Positions 36,701 to 44,839 of a stretch of DNA of 64,000 bases are shown piece after piece; positions within the stretch are counted from its first letter, which is position 1; each line of letters starts with the position of its first letter. The DNA is from Achromobacter spanius. Its GTDB lineage: Bacteria; Pseudomonadota; Gammaproteobacteria; Burkholderiales; Burkholderiaceae_B. The notes beneath the pieces are model-generated. The model saw only the letters and a list, made by a program, of their open reading frames with translations. It ran no database searches and was not told where the DNA came from. The position numbers and the translations under genes were made by a program. The stretch is from assembly GCF_029637605.1 (NCBI RefSeq), contig NZ_CP121261.1, positions 1,302,001 to 1,366,000 of the forward strand, written 5' to 3'.

Positions 36701-38441
36701 GGACGAAAAGCGTGACCTGCTGCGCCTCTTGGGTGTGCGTCACATCTATGACTCGCGGTCCTTGTCTTACGCCGATGAAATTCTGGCCGACACCGACGGC
36801 TGCGGCGTCGACGTCGTATTGAACTCGCTGGCGGGCGAAGCCATCAACCGCAACCTGCGGGTGCTCAAACCCTTTGGCCGCTTCCTGGAACTGGGCAAGC
36901 GCGACTTCTACGAGAACACCCGCATCGGCCTGCGCCCATTCCGCAACAACATCAGCTACTTCGGCATCGATGCCGATCAACTGATGAACGAGCGGCCCGA
37001 CCTGACGCAACGCCTGTTCGCGCAGATGATGGCCTTGTTCCGCCAGGGCGCGCTGCATCCGCTGCCCTACTCCGTGTTTGACGCCAACGACATCGTCGAC
37101 GCCTTCCGCTACATGCAGCAGGCACGCCAGATTGGCAAGATCGTCATCACGTATCGCAACGGCATCAGCGGCATCCACACGCCCGCCACCCCGCATCGTG
37201 CCGGCCTGACGCTGCCCGCCGACGCCACCTACCTGGTCACCGGCGGCCTGGGCGGTTTTGGCCTGCGCACCGCGCAATGGCTTGCCGACAAGGGCGCCCG
37301 CAACCTGGTCCTGATCAGCCGCAGCGGCCCCACCACCGACGCCGCGCAAGCCGCCATCGCCGCCTTCCAGGCCCAAGGCGTGCGCGTGCACGCCGCCGCC
37401 TGCGACGTCACCGACCGAAAGGCCCTGGCCCGACTGCTTGACGAAACAGCCACCACGCTGCCGCCCCTGAAAGGCGTCGTCCACGCCGCCGTTGTCATCG
37501 ACGACGGCCTGGCCCGCAGCACCACCCCTGAACAAATTGAACGCACGCTTGCCGCCAAGGTGCTGGGTGCACAACACCTGCACGAGCTGACGCGCACGCT
37601 TCCGTTAGACCTGTTCATCTTCTATTCGTCGGCCACCACCTTGTTCGGCAACCCCGGACAAAGCAACTACGTCGCCGCCAACACCTGGCTGGAACGCCTG
37701 GCCGCGCAACGCCGTGCCGACGGGCTGCCGGCCACCTGCGTACGCTGGGGCGCCATCGACGACGTCGGCTTCCTGGCCCGCAACCAGAAGATCAAAGACG
37801 CCCTGCAAGGCCGCATGGGCGGCGGCGCGCTGGCGTCCCAGATCGCCCTGGATGCGCTGGAAGACATGCTGGTGGCCGACGTGTCCGGCCTGGGCGTGCT
37901 GGAACTGGACTGGCGCGCGCTTAGCCGCTTCCTGCCCACCGCCGGCCTGCCCAAGTTCTCGGACATCGCCCGCCGCGCCGGCGATGCCGGTGACGACGAC
38001 GGCGGCGCCGACGACATCGCGCACATGATCGCGACCCTGGACGACGCTACGCTGCACGAACGCTTCACCGACATGCTCAAGACAGAAATCGGTGAAATCC
38101 TGCGCGTGTCGCCCGACAAGATCGAAGCCACCCGGTCCGTCTACGACATGGGCCTGGACTCGTTGATGGGCGTTGAACTGGTCGTGGCCCTGGAGAACCG
38201 CTTTGGCATCCGCCTGCCCGTGATGGCGCTCAACGAAAGCCCCACGCCCGCCAAACTGGCGGAACGCCTGGTGCTGCTGCTGCGCGACGAACACAGCGAC
38301 GCCCAATGCGATGCCCTGGCCGCCAGCGTGCAGCAAGTGGTTGCCAGCCACGCCGCCGAAGTCGGCTCCAGCACCGTGTCTGACTTCGTCGACGAAATCA
38401 AGATGAACGGCAGTCTTCCCAAGCAACGCATGATCCAGTAG
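30762..38441 (+). CDS. Type I polyketide synthase of the capsule locus (RkpA/WcbR-like)
   Basis: This 2559-residue single-module reducing synthase has these domains in order. KS, residues 1-425, with Cys172 in DTACSSS, His307 in EAHGTG and His347 in NLGH. AT, about 530-830, with Ser621 in GHSVG and His726 in YAFHS. DH, about 895-1170, with His923 in HVVGDAVVFP and Asp1088 in HPALLD. A degenerate methyltransferase-like part, about 1390-1560, lacks the SAM glycine motif. ER, about 1808-2130, has HGAAGGVG. KR, about 2155-2400, has TGGLGGFG, Lys2266 and Tyr2303. ACP, about 2430-2510, has Ser2467 in GLDSLMG. No thioesterase is present. It probably works iteratively to make a saturated long acyl chain on its ACP. 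AAGGA lies 7 bp before the ATG. The oxoamine synthase gene follows after 11 bp. It matches RkpA of rhizobial K antigen and WcbR of Burkholderia capsule in layout. Confidence 0.95.
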   Translation: MAKRVAVIGLSFRFPSTTTDTYWPDLLDGRDLVTQVAEDRWSPDAYLHPAKDHPGSAYTFAAGSIGDISGFDAGFFGISPREAALMDPQQRLLLEMSWEAMEQAGVRPSTLRGSNCGVYIGIASSDYAYRMAEDLNAVDASMATGNTASIAANRLSYFFDLRGPSIAMDTACSSSLVAFHQACRAIASGECSQALAGGVSLHLHPYGFITFSKASMLSPRGRCNVFDAAGDGYVRSEGGGIFLLKDYDQALADGDNILAVVAGSAVNTDGRKSGLTVPSADAQATLMRQAYEQAGISPADIDYLEAHGTGTAVGDPIETRAIGAALAQQRSKDAPLPIGSVKSNLGHLEAASGVAGLVKALYVLRHRVVPATIGIKTLNPKIEFREWNLDVVTQNRKLRQTGKLVVGVNSFGFGGANAHVILESPPPRNPAAEGKMAKTAPIPVVVSGKSPQALKAAARQMADVLRDQPARFLYNAAYHAAMRRDWHGERAVVFGTQCNTVAELLLQFADGAESKHDVVTGSALSQARGPVMVYSGNGSQWANMGRRLLSDPVFATAIDEVDALFSQYADFSLHKELAGENGDDRYQRTEIAQPALFALQVGITRMLAQRGVVPRAVIGHSVGEVAAAWACGALSLPDAVCVIFQRSRLQGQTKGQGRMTAVGISGEAAQALIALHNLGASVCVAGYNSQRGATVAGAPESLSILEAALAEESLFFRRLDLDYAFHSPAMDGIEADIRGALANIQPRASDVPFYSTVTGAALDGASLTAEYWWRNVREPVRFEQAANQLAAQGNNIFMEVGPHPLLRSYLNDTLKAADMQGRVLSTSTRGGDDPEKIWMAAGQVIVSGGQIDLQSLFPWEGPAVDLPTYPWQRERHWHPTTPESLGLLSRRRVHPLLGCPMQQHEHTWENQLDTQSHPALADHVVGDAVVFPGTGFAEIALAAALQWQTSDYAELEELEIHAPLLLNASPSKLTRLLLDDADGRFRITAKDTNSTEPWVKHASGRLLREPGRARLTQSELSLPTRAPDFTGQTHNALTCAVGLDYGPAFRAVSHGWIESDTSVLAVLQADASLAAELGATHLHPALLDCAFQLIIQLLRNDPAMGQGIAFVPAKIGRLTLRANAGQPAAARVRLERRAPHSLTASFELYNAAGEQIAAVEQARFRSIRLRKPAADNLSFLDAIATPRPHAPFGPNPLDHASLRTALADAIAACVQDGAHDRYAQEVDPLLDSLCYGFALDALRQIAPDGLLLPQALVTELRRHAPDTALLLDHTIARLTSAGFAEASAAGIHLPAQDDSDSRTSDIWNTLLREYPDYAQIVHAVGRVGLHLPALLRGEAALDDVCPRASTPAAISRSALGAASGQRLGTALRGILEQAQANRVPGQRLAIIEVGQAAPLFASNCCDALDFNVADYCYASNQADVLDHVAHQQAERYPNAQTELIADSSEGGASPTARCDLALFHCEFDTLEAARAALRHARASLRPGGLLVLCSAHPTAWGDFVFGGRQNWWQTGENGEQLSTQQPADFWLDELQSLGLHCDSPLAFSDSVATGAYLLTARFDDADADIANTANAVANNTAIEPANWLILADRNPEHGAGLAQSLEAALTRAGHHVRMAAGVAADALDDLLRNGGVGPVSHVVHLDGLAWVDRQDASPAAAQETAQNLLTKQTRRCALAAAVIQACERTQTNATLWLVTADAAQYLRTAPSASAGMHALNDAALWGYGRTLANEASNFRVRMVDLPLAQMQTQANPLVDALAREFVHQDNEDEIILDDSGARYAPRLRQATRPTQDASDLRASQAVRLGFEFPGQLRNLRWESCAAPAPADDELEVRIEATGLNFRDVMYALGLLSDEAIENGFAGPTLGLEFSGTVIRVGSDVDDYAVGDAVVGFGPASFGDRVLTKPSAISHIPEGFSFEAAATIPSTFFTVYYALHHLARLEEGEKILIHGAAGGVGIAAIQFAQWLGAEIYATAGSDEKRDLLRLLGVRHIYDSRSLSYADEILADTDGCGVDVVLNSLAGEAINRNLRVLKPFGRFLELGKRDFYENTRIGLRPFRNNISYFGIDADQLMNERPDLTQRLFAQMMALFRQGALHPLPYSVFDANDIVDAFRYMQQARQIGKIVITYRNGISGIHTPATPHRAGLTLPADATYLVTGGLGGFGLRTAQWLADKGARNLVLISRSGPTTDAAQAAIAAFQAQGVRVHAAACDVTDRKALARLLDETATTLPPLKGVVHAAVVIDDGLARSTTPEQIERTLAAKVLGAQHLHELTRTLPLDLFIFYSSATTLFGNPGQSNYVAANTWLERLAAQRRADGLPATCVRWGAIDDVGFLARNQKIKDALQGRMGGGALASQIALDALEDMLVADVSGLGVLELDWRALSRFLPTAGLPKFSDIARRAGDAGDDDGGADDIAHMIATLDDATLHERFTDMLKTEIGEILRVSPDKIEATRSVYDMGLDSLMGVELVVALENRFGIRLPVMALNESPTPAKLAERLVLLLRDEHSDAQCDALAASVQQVVASHAAEVGSSTVSDFVDEIKMNGSLPKQRMIQ

Positions 38442-38452
38442 GCCAGAATTAA

Positions 38453-39793
38453 TTGAGCACCGTGAAGAAGCTGCCGGGCCTTGCCGCCGGCATCAAGGAC
38501 AAGATCATCCAGCAAGCGCTGGAGCGCAAACTGCGCCAGGCCTCGGCACCCGCCGGCCAGGCGCCCGCGCGCCCCGCCGAGAAAAAGGCCGAGATCCCGG
38601 AAGAGCACTACCGCTTCCATCTACACCCCGGCTACCAGCAACTGCGCATCATCAACGACGGCGCGCAACGGCTGGGCGTGAAGAACCCCTTCTTCAAACT
38701 GCACGAAGGCAAGGCCGGCGCCGACACCCAGATCAACGGCCGCGAGTACGTCAACTACGCCAGCTACAACTACCTGAACATGTCCGGCGACCCGGTCGTG
38801 GCCGCCGCCGCCAAAGCCGCCATCGACCGCTACGGCACGTCCGTTTCCGCCAGCCGCCTGGTATCGGGCGAACGCCCCATACACCGCGAACTGGAAATGG
38901 AAATTGCCGCGCTGTACGGCGTGGACGACGCCATTTCATTCGTCAGCGGCCACGCTACCAACGTATCCACCATCGGCTACCTGTTCGGCCCGCGCGACCT
39001 GGTGCTGCACGACGAACTGATCCACAACAGCGTCCTGCAAGGCATCCAGCTGTCAGGCGCCCGCCGCCTGCCCTTCCCCCACAACGACTGGGAATCGCTG
39101 GACTCCATCCTGAACGAACAACGCCACCAGTTTGAACGCGTGCTGATCGTGCTGGAAGGCATCTACAGCATGGACGGCGATTTTCCGGATCTGCCCCGCT
39201 TCATTGAGATCAAGCAACGCCATCGCGCGTTCTTGATGGTGGATGAAGCGCATTCACTAGGCGTGATGGGCGCGCGCGGGTATGGCATCCGCGAGCACTT
39301 CGGCGTGGATGGGAAAGACGTGGACATCTGGATGGGCACGCTGAGCAAGACGCTGGCGGGCTGCGGAGGGTATATCGCCGGTGAGACGGCGCTGGTGGAG
39401 CACTTGAAGTTTCTGGCGCCGGGGTTTCTGTATAGCGTCGGGATGCCGCCTAGTGTGGCGGCGGCGTCATTGGCGGCGTTGCGGCGGATGAAGGAAGTGC
39501 CGGAAAGAGTGACTGCGCTGCAGGCGCGCGGGAAGTTCTTTCTGGAGCAGGCGAAGGCCGCGGGGATTGATACGGGAACGAGCACCGGGCTGGCGGTCGT
39601 GCCAGCGATTATGGGGAGCTCGTTGAAGGCGACCCGGGTGTCAGCGGCGCTGTTTAAGCAAGGGATTAATGTCCAGCCGATTCTGTATCCGGCGGTGCCG
39701 GAGAAGTCGGCAAGGTTGAGATTTTTTATTTCTTGTATGCATACGGAGGGGCAGATCGTGGAGACGATTGCCGCTTTCTCGAGACTATCTTGA
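38453..39793 (+). CDS. PLP-dependent alpha-oxoamine synthase (RkpG/WcbT-like)
   Basis: This is an enzyme of the 8-amino-7-oxononanoate synthase / serine palmitoyltransferase family, 446 residues. The PLP lysine is Lys299 (GTLSKTLAG). DEAHSLG (264-270) holds the cofactor-binding Asp and His, and SGHATN binds phosphate-side groups. NYASYNYLNMSG is the family's substrate segment. A 50-residue N-terminal extension precedes the core, unlike BioF. The start is TTG 38453 or GTG 38462; no ATG fits. It should condense the acyl group of the adjacent PKS with an amino acid, releasing CO2 and an amino-ketone. Codon usage changes sharply near 39230: 31 of 50 codons end in C from 38801, but only 5 of 50 from 39401. 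Confidence 0.9.
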   Translation: MSTVKKLPGLAAGIKDKIIQQALERKLRQASAPAGQAPARPAEKKAEIPEEHYRFHLHPGYQQLRIINDGAQRLGVKNPFFKLHEGKAGADTQINGREYVNYASYNYLNMSGDPVVAAAAKAAIDRYGTSVSASRLVSGERPIHRELEMEIAALYGVDDAISFVSGHATNVSTIGYLFGPRDLVLHDELIHNSVLQGIQLSGARRLPFPHNDWESLDSILNEQRHQFERVLIVLEGIYSMDGDFPDLPRFIEIKQRHRAFLMVDEAHSLGVMGARGYGIREHFGVDGKDVDIWMGTLSKTLAGCGGYIAGETALVEHLKFLAPGFLYSVGMPPSVAAASLAALRRMKEVPERVTALQARGKFFLEQAKAAGIDTGTSTGLAVVPAIMGSSLKATRVSAALFKQGINVQPILYPAVPEKSARLRFFISCMHTEGQIVETIAAFSRLS

Positions 39794-39844
39794 ATCACAT
39801 GTGCAGATAAACCAACGCCCGAATATCGATCACCCATTTTATTT

Positions 39845-41911
39845 GTGACTATTGGAACCTACTCCCGCCGGTTGTCCCAACAACCTGGAATGGACGCCCT
39901 GCTTGGACAGTCAATAGCATATTTGCGTCCAGGCTCGCGTCCATCCACTCGTAATCTGAGCGCACTGGCCGGCTGGGGATTCCGCCCGTCTACGAACCGC
40001 CCTCGCGCGATTGCTCAGAGTTGTGGCCTGCCCTTTATAGGTTTAGAGGACGGATTCTTGCGCTCGTACGGCACGGGTCCTGACTATCCCGCCCTATCCC
40101 TAGTGGTGGACGACCGGGGAATCTACTACGCGGCTGACCGTAGTTCCGCTCTGGAAGCGCTCCTTGAGTCGGACACCGACGTATTGAAAGGGCCGGGCCT
40201 GGAGTATGCAAGCGCGCGCGATCAGATCTTGGCAAAAGGTCTCAGTAAATACAATCTCGCGCCAGACCTTCAAACGCTACCCGGCCCCACTGTTGCCAAA
40301 CGCGTGCTTATCATCGATCAGACTGTCGGGGACGCCAGCATCAAATATGGACTGGCCAATGACAAGTCTTTTGAAGAAATGCTCCAAGCGGCGCGTGAAG
40401 CGCATCCGGACGCGGTTCTGTACATAAAAACGCATCCTGAGGTAAGCGGAGGGGCGAAACAAGGTTACCTATCCAACACCCCCGAGGACAGTCACACCAT
40501 CCTGCTGCGGGATCCTGTCTCGCCGGCTAGCCTGTTGCCGATGATGGATCACGTCTATGTCGTGACTTCCCATTTCGGCTTTGAAGCGTTACTGCGCGGC
40601 ATCCCCGTCACTTGTTTTGGCCTTCCTTGGTTTGCTGGCTGGGGGGCAACCACAGACCGCATAAGCTGCCATAGACGTACCCGAACACGAACCGTAGACG
40701 AACTATTTGCGGCTGCCTATCTTCATTACACCCGCTACTTGAATCCTGAAACCTTAGAACGGGGTTCAATTTTTGACGTGATTGATTGGCTGGACCTTCA
40801 GCGGAGGATGCAGCGGGCTCTGCCCGGTCGCAGCATCGCAGTTGGCTATCGACGATGGAAAGCGGAGAACGTCCGTTCATTCCTTAGCCCCAATCGCGAT
40901 TGCGTGCACTTCGCCCCAGATGCTCAAGCGGTCCGGAAGCTAAATCCCAATGCAAACGACCGGCTGATCGTCTGGGGAGCATCTACGCCGAATGCGATTG
41001 ACGCTGTAGCCCATGAAACGGGAGCCAGACTGCTTCGCATGGAAGATGGTTTCATCCGATCCGTCGGGTTGGGATCGGATTTTGTGGCTCCACATGCGTT
41101 GGTCATGGACGGGCACGGATTATATTTCGATGCGCGCCAGAGCAGCGACCTCGAGACCCTTTTGAATACTAGGCAGTTTACCGAGCGAGATAATCTTCGG
41201 GCGGAAAAGGTGCGTGCATTGATCGTTGAAAACCAACTGACAAAGTACAACATCGAACCTACAGAGTCCCCCTCTTGGGCAGGAGCGGGTCAGCGAGTCA
41301 TCCTTGTTCCCGGCCAAGTTGAAGATGACGCTTCCATCCGGTACGGCTGCGGAACGGTCCGCGATAACCTTTCTCTGCTCCAAGCCGCGCGTCGAGCCAA
41401 TCCCGATTCCTTTCTTGTGTACAAACCGCATCCCGATGTGGCCGTTAGGAACCGCAAAGGCAAGATACACGCCCATGACGCCCTGCAATACGCCAACCAC
41501 ATCGAGACCAAGGTATCCATCGTCAGCTGCATAAATTCGAGCGACGAGGTCCACACGATGACTTCATTAAGCGGCTTTGACGCATTACTACGCGGCAAAG
41601 CAGTGGTCACCTATGGAATGCCATTCTACGCAGGCTGGGGCTTGACCACAGACCACATGGATGCGCCGCGCCGCGAACGGTCATTGACACTGAACGAGCT
41701 GATTGCAGGTGTGATGCTTCACTACCCCGTCTATTGGGATTGGGTGTTGAACGGATACACCACCTGCGAAACCTCGCTTCGCAGGATCATTCAGCAACGA
41801 TCAGAATTGCTGGCAACCAATCGGTTGTCGAGCGTCAGAAAATCCTACATACAACGACAGCTCCACAAACTTCGTTTGTGGGCTAAAGCCGGATTTTTAG
41901 TACAGCGATGA
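39845..41911 (+). CDS. kpsC: Capsular polysaccharide beta-Kdo transferase KpsC
   Basis: KpsC is a cytoplasmic enzyme with two retaining beta-Kdo transferase domains. With KpsS it builds the poly-Kdo linker on lyso-phosphatidylglycerol for ABC-exported capsules. The 688-residue protein shows the internal duplication: LEDGFLRSYG at 67-76 and MEDGFIRSVG at 399-408. Each is followed by a VDDRGIYYAADRSS or MDGHGLYFDARQSS segment and later by TSHFGFEALLRG or TSLSGFDALLRG. The start is GTG 39845. It overlaps kpsS by 4 bp. Base composition is lower in GC than that of the PKS gene. Confidence 0.94.
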   Translation: MTIGTYSRRLSQQPGMDALLGQSIAYLRPGSRPSTRNLSALAGWGFRPSTNRPRAIAQSCGLPFIGLEDGFLRSYGTGPDYPALSLVVDDRGIYYAADRSSALEALLESDTDVLKGPGLEYASARDQILAKGLSKYNLAPDLQTLPGPTVAKRVLIIDQTVGDASIKYGLANDKSFEEMLQAAREAHPDAVLYIKTHPEVSGGAKQGYLSNTPEDSHTILLRDPVSPASLLPMMDHVYVVTSHFGFEALLRGIPVTCFGLPWFAGWGATTDRISCHRRTRTRTVDELFAAAYLHYTRYLNPETLERGSIFDVIDWLDLQRRMQRALPGRSIAVGYRRWKAENVRSFLSPNRDCVHFAPDAQAVRKLNPNANDRLIVWGASTPNAIDAVAHETGARLLRMEDGFIRSVGLGSDFVAPHALVMDGHGLYFDARQSSDLETLLNTRQFTERDNLRAEKVRALIVENQLTKYNIEPTESPSWAGAGQRVILVPGQVEDDASIRYGCGTVRDNLSLLQAARRANPDSFLVYKPHPDVAVRNRKGKIHAHDALQYANHIETKVSIVSCINSSDEVHTMTSLSGFDALLRGKAVVTYGMPFYAGWGLTTDHMDAPRRERSLTLNELIAGVMLHYPVYWDWVLNGYTTCETSLRRIIQQRSELLATNRLSSVRKSYIQRQLHKLRLWAKAGFLVQR

Positions 41912-43143
41912 GCAGCAAGCAGCGATTTCTGTTCTTGCAAGGAGTTTGTTCGCCATTCTTCCCAGCTTTGGCAAAGGGGCTGCAACAGGCGGGATGCTCG
42001 GTCCGCAAAGTAAATTTCACAGTCGGTGATCGCGTCTATTGGCGTCAGGGTCTCGCCACATCGTTCCAGGGGGCGATGAGCAGCCTGACCGAGTTTTATC
42101 GTAAAGAATTTGAGCGTTACGGCATTAGCGATGTAGTGCTATTCGGCGACTGCCGCCCCGTGCATCAACCTGCGGTAGCGCTTGCCAAGCAAACCGGCGT
42201 ACGCGTTCATGTCTTCGAAGAAGGCTACTTCCGCCCATACTGGATAACGCTTGAACGAGGTGGAGTAAACGGCCATTCCAGTATGCCAAAAGATCCGATG
42301 TGGTATCGAGAAGAAGCACGGTCACTGCCTCAGTTTGATAATGGCTCTCCGTTTTCCTCCCCCTTTTGGAAGCGCGCTGCATACGATGTTGGATATAATT
42401 TTTGGGCTGGTATCAACCCAATCCTTCACCGAGGAGTGAGAAGTCACATCCCCTACTCTCCGTTGACTGAGTATATTGGGTACGCCAAACGAGGAATTAG
42501 AGTCAAATGTTATGAAATGCCGTCTCGTAAGATTGAGGCGATGCTCATTTCAGAATCCAAAAATTCACCGTTCTTTTTAATGCCTCTTCAACTGGCGACG
42601 GATGCGCAAATCGTCCACCATTCTCCATTTGCAGACATGCTCGAAGCAATGTACGTAGCATTGGCTTCCTTTGCTCGACACGCGCCATCGCACAGTCGCT
42701 TTGCAGTAAAAATACACCCATTGGATCCTGGCCTTGTGAATTATAAAAAGCATCTGTACCGCTGGGCCAAGGAATTTGATTTGACCCAGAGAGTCTTCTA
42801 CTTGGAGAGTGGCAATTTACCTGCTTTACTGACACATACTGCCGGGCTTGTAACCGTGAACAGTACCGTAGGCGGATCGTCACTGCTGCATGCCCGCCCC
42901 ACTATTGCGCTGGGCTCGGCCATATACAACATCGCGGGCCTTACATTTCAAACCGGGTTAAATGAATTTTGGAGAGATGCAGATGCGCCTGACACCAACC
43001 TCTTCAAGTGCTTTAGAAACGTAGTCATTGCCAAAACACAAATCAATGGGGGATTCTATTCGGCTCCCGCAATTAAACTAGCCGTCGAGAACTCCGTACC
43101 TAGACTCCTGAAGAAGCCGGAACTCCTAGATACACCAAGTTAA
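41908..43143 (+). CDS. kpsS: Capsular polysaccharide Kdo transferase KpsS
   Basis: This 411-residue protein of the Capsule_synth family starts SKQRFLFLQGVCSPFFPALAKGLQQAG, then DVVLFGDCRPVHQPAV and VHVFEEGYFRPYWITLERGGVN, the latter a hallmark of KpsS/LipB. Near residue 310 LTHTAGLVTVNSTVGGSSLLHARPT matches the KpsS C-terminal region. KpsS adds the first Kdo to the lipid acceptor before KpsC extends it. ATG 41908 overlaps the kpsC stop (ATGA). The sequence is AT-rich relative to the flanks. Confidence 0.94.
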   Translation: MSSKQRFLFLQGVCSPFFPALAKGLQQAGCSVRKVNFTVGDRVYWRQGLATSFQGAMSSLTEFYRKEFERYGISDVVLFGDCRPVHQPAVALAKQTGVRVHVFEEGYFRPYWITLERGGVNGHSSMPKDPMWYREEARSLPQFDNGSPFSSPFWKRAAYDVGYNFWAGINPILHRGVRSHIPYSPLTEYIGYAKRGIRVKCYEMPSRKIEAMLISESKNSPFFLMPLQLATDAQIVHHSPFADMLEAMYVALASFARHAPSHSRFAVKIHPLDPGLVNYKKHLYRWAKEFDLTQRVFYLESGNLPALLTHTAGLVTVNSTVGGSSLLHARPTIALGSAIYNIAGLTFQTGLNEFWRDADAPDTNLFKCFRNVVIAKTQINGGFYSAPAIKLAVENSVPRLLKKPELLDTPS

Positions 43144-43293
43144 CGAGAAAAAAACCCTCTTTCTTACTCCAAAGAAAAGCCGAGAGACATCGCATAGGTC
43201 CATTCTCGCAAAATCCGGTTAGTCGAGACTTATTAAAACAATGATAAGAATAGAGCGATATATCTCGAATCGGATTAGTGAATAAGGCTATTG

Positions 43294-44646
43294 ATGAACG
43301 AAAATATAAAATTTCTTTACAATAACTGGCTATTGCAGGGTGGGAAATGGAAATCCCCTTATCACGATATAGCCTTTTCTACTAGCAAGCGCCCCCGTTC
43401 GAACATGGCAAACTTATTGCTCGACTGTGGGTTGATAAGCCGAGCAGCAGACCTGATAGAGGAAGCATCTGCGCATGAAATCCTTCTTGCGAAAGCGAAA
43501 CTAGAATTTCTCCGAGGAAATCATGTGAAGTCCACCAATTATCTTCTCGAAGTCCTTGACGAGAAAAATAATTCAGCGCAGAAGCGTCGGGCAATCCGAT
43601 TGCTTACGCGGGTTTCACCGGAAGATATGATCGCGTGGCTCGAACGCCATGATGAGCAACAGTTGCTATGCCGTATTAACGCGGTAACTCAGCAGGTGAG
43701 CAATGCCGAAATATTACTAACTTCGCGCTCAGGCGATGACCATCTGCTCGTATCGAACAGTCTGCTTCGCTCTACCGAAAAGCTATACAGACTAAACGAT
43801 CTTTGGCGGGAAATGCACCTCGCTCCTTTACCAATACCTTCGAACGAAAGCGCTTTCGACATAAATTACTTTCCCGTGTCCGAGCGCGTGCTCGCATCAG
43901 ATGATAGCCATAACAACAACGTTTCAGTTGTAATGACGGTTCATAATGGAGCGGCATACCTGAAATCGTCGATTCTTTCCATACTGAACCAACTTAACGT
44001 GGAGATTGAGTTGATAGTAGTTGACGATGGGAGCACCGATGACACTTGGAAAATAATCGAGAAAATTAAAAATCTGCACCCTAAGCGAGTGCGTTGCATA
44101 CGATTAGCAAATAATGTCGGCACATACAGAGCAAAAAATTTGGCACTCCCGATGTGTCGCTACGAATATATGGCATTCCAAGATGCAGACGATTGGTCCC
44201 ATCCTGAACGGCTGTTTCGTGCAATCTCATGGCTGCGAGCGAGCAAGAGCAATGTCGCCGTAACGTGTCGCTATGTGCGTTTAAGTGAAGAAGGTAGCTT
44301 TTATTCACCGGCAGTGTGGCCGATTCGCCAATGGTCACCCAATACACTGGTCATGCGAAGAAAAGAAATATTAGATAATATCGGAGGCTTTGATACTGTC
44401 GCAGTGGGAGCCGATACGGACTATTTTGAGAGAATTCGAGCAGTATTCGGGGACAGCAGAATAAAATTTCAGCAAGAAGTAATGCTTGTAGCAATGGGAC
44501 TATCAACTTCATTGATGCACAATAAATTCACCGGGGTAAGCGCCAATGGATACTCTTCAAAACGAATTGCATACAGGGAAGAAAGTGCGGAGCGGATACT
44601 AAGCGCGGTGCGCGGCTCTCCCCAACTTATCCGACTTCCCTATTAA
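43294..44646 (+). CDS. GT2-family glycosyltransferase with unusual N-terminal domain
   Basis: This 450-residue protein has its GT-A domain at residues about 207-430. It contains VSVVMTVHNGAAYLKSSILS, the nucleotide-binding DDGSTDD (244-250) and QDADDWSHPERL (296-307), which holds the metal-binding Asp motif. Residues 1-200 are a separate, mostly helical region (RAADLIEEASAHEILLAKAKLEFLRGN) resembling tetratricopeptide-like helices, with no glycosyltransferase motif. AAGG lies 6 bp before ATG 43294; a TTG one codon earlier is an alternative. It probably polymerises or modifies the capsule glycan. The donor sugar is unknown. Confidence 0.88.
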   Translation: MNENIKFLYNNWLLQGGKWKSPYHDIAFSTSKRPRSNMANLLLDCGLISRAADLIEEASAHEILLAKAKLEFLRGNHVKSTNYLLEVLDEKNNSAQKRRAIRLLTRVSPEDMIAWLERHDEQQLLCRINAVTQQVSNAEILLTSRSGDDHLLVSNSLLRSTEKLYRLNDLWREMHLAPLPIPSNESAFDINYFPVSERVLASDDSHNNNVSVVMTVHNGAAYLKSSILSILNQLNVEIELIVVDDGSTDDTWKIIEKIKNLHPKRVRCIRLANNVGTYRAKNLALPMCRYEYMAFQDADDWSHPERLFRAISWLRASKSNVAVTCRYVRLSEEGSFYSPAVWPIRQWSPNTLVMRRKEILDNIGGFDTVAVGADTDYFERIRAVFGDSRIKFQQEVMLVAMGLSTSLMHNKFTGVSANGYSSKRIAYREESAERILSAVRGSPQLIRLPY

Positions 44647-44839
44647 TTCTCACAGACAAATTGACCGCGAGCGGGAGGCATGAAAAATACCGCGATCGGC
44701 CATATAAAGATGCATCATAAAAATTCGCACTACAGTTTATTCTGTTAAGCATGTAATCCAGGGTTTGCACACCCTACGAATTCCAGAATTAACGTCAAAA
44801 TCTATCGAACGAGTCTTTCGATTATTTTAGAAGCCCACC

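Noticed and set aside
36168..37583. 471-codon minus-strand open frame over the ER and KR part of the PKS
   Set aside because: Low-complexity antisense frame; the enoylreductase and ketoreductase motifs are on the plus strand.
39230..39793. A frameshift or pseudogene at the codon-usage break of the oxoamine synthase gene
   Set aside because: The frame is intact and DEAHSLG, the PLP lysine and the C-terminal family region are all present, so the break is compositional only.
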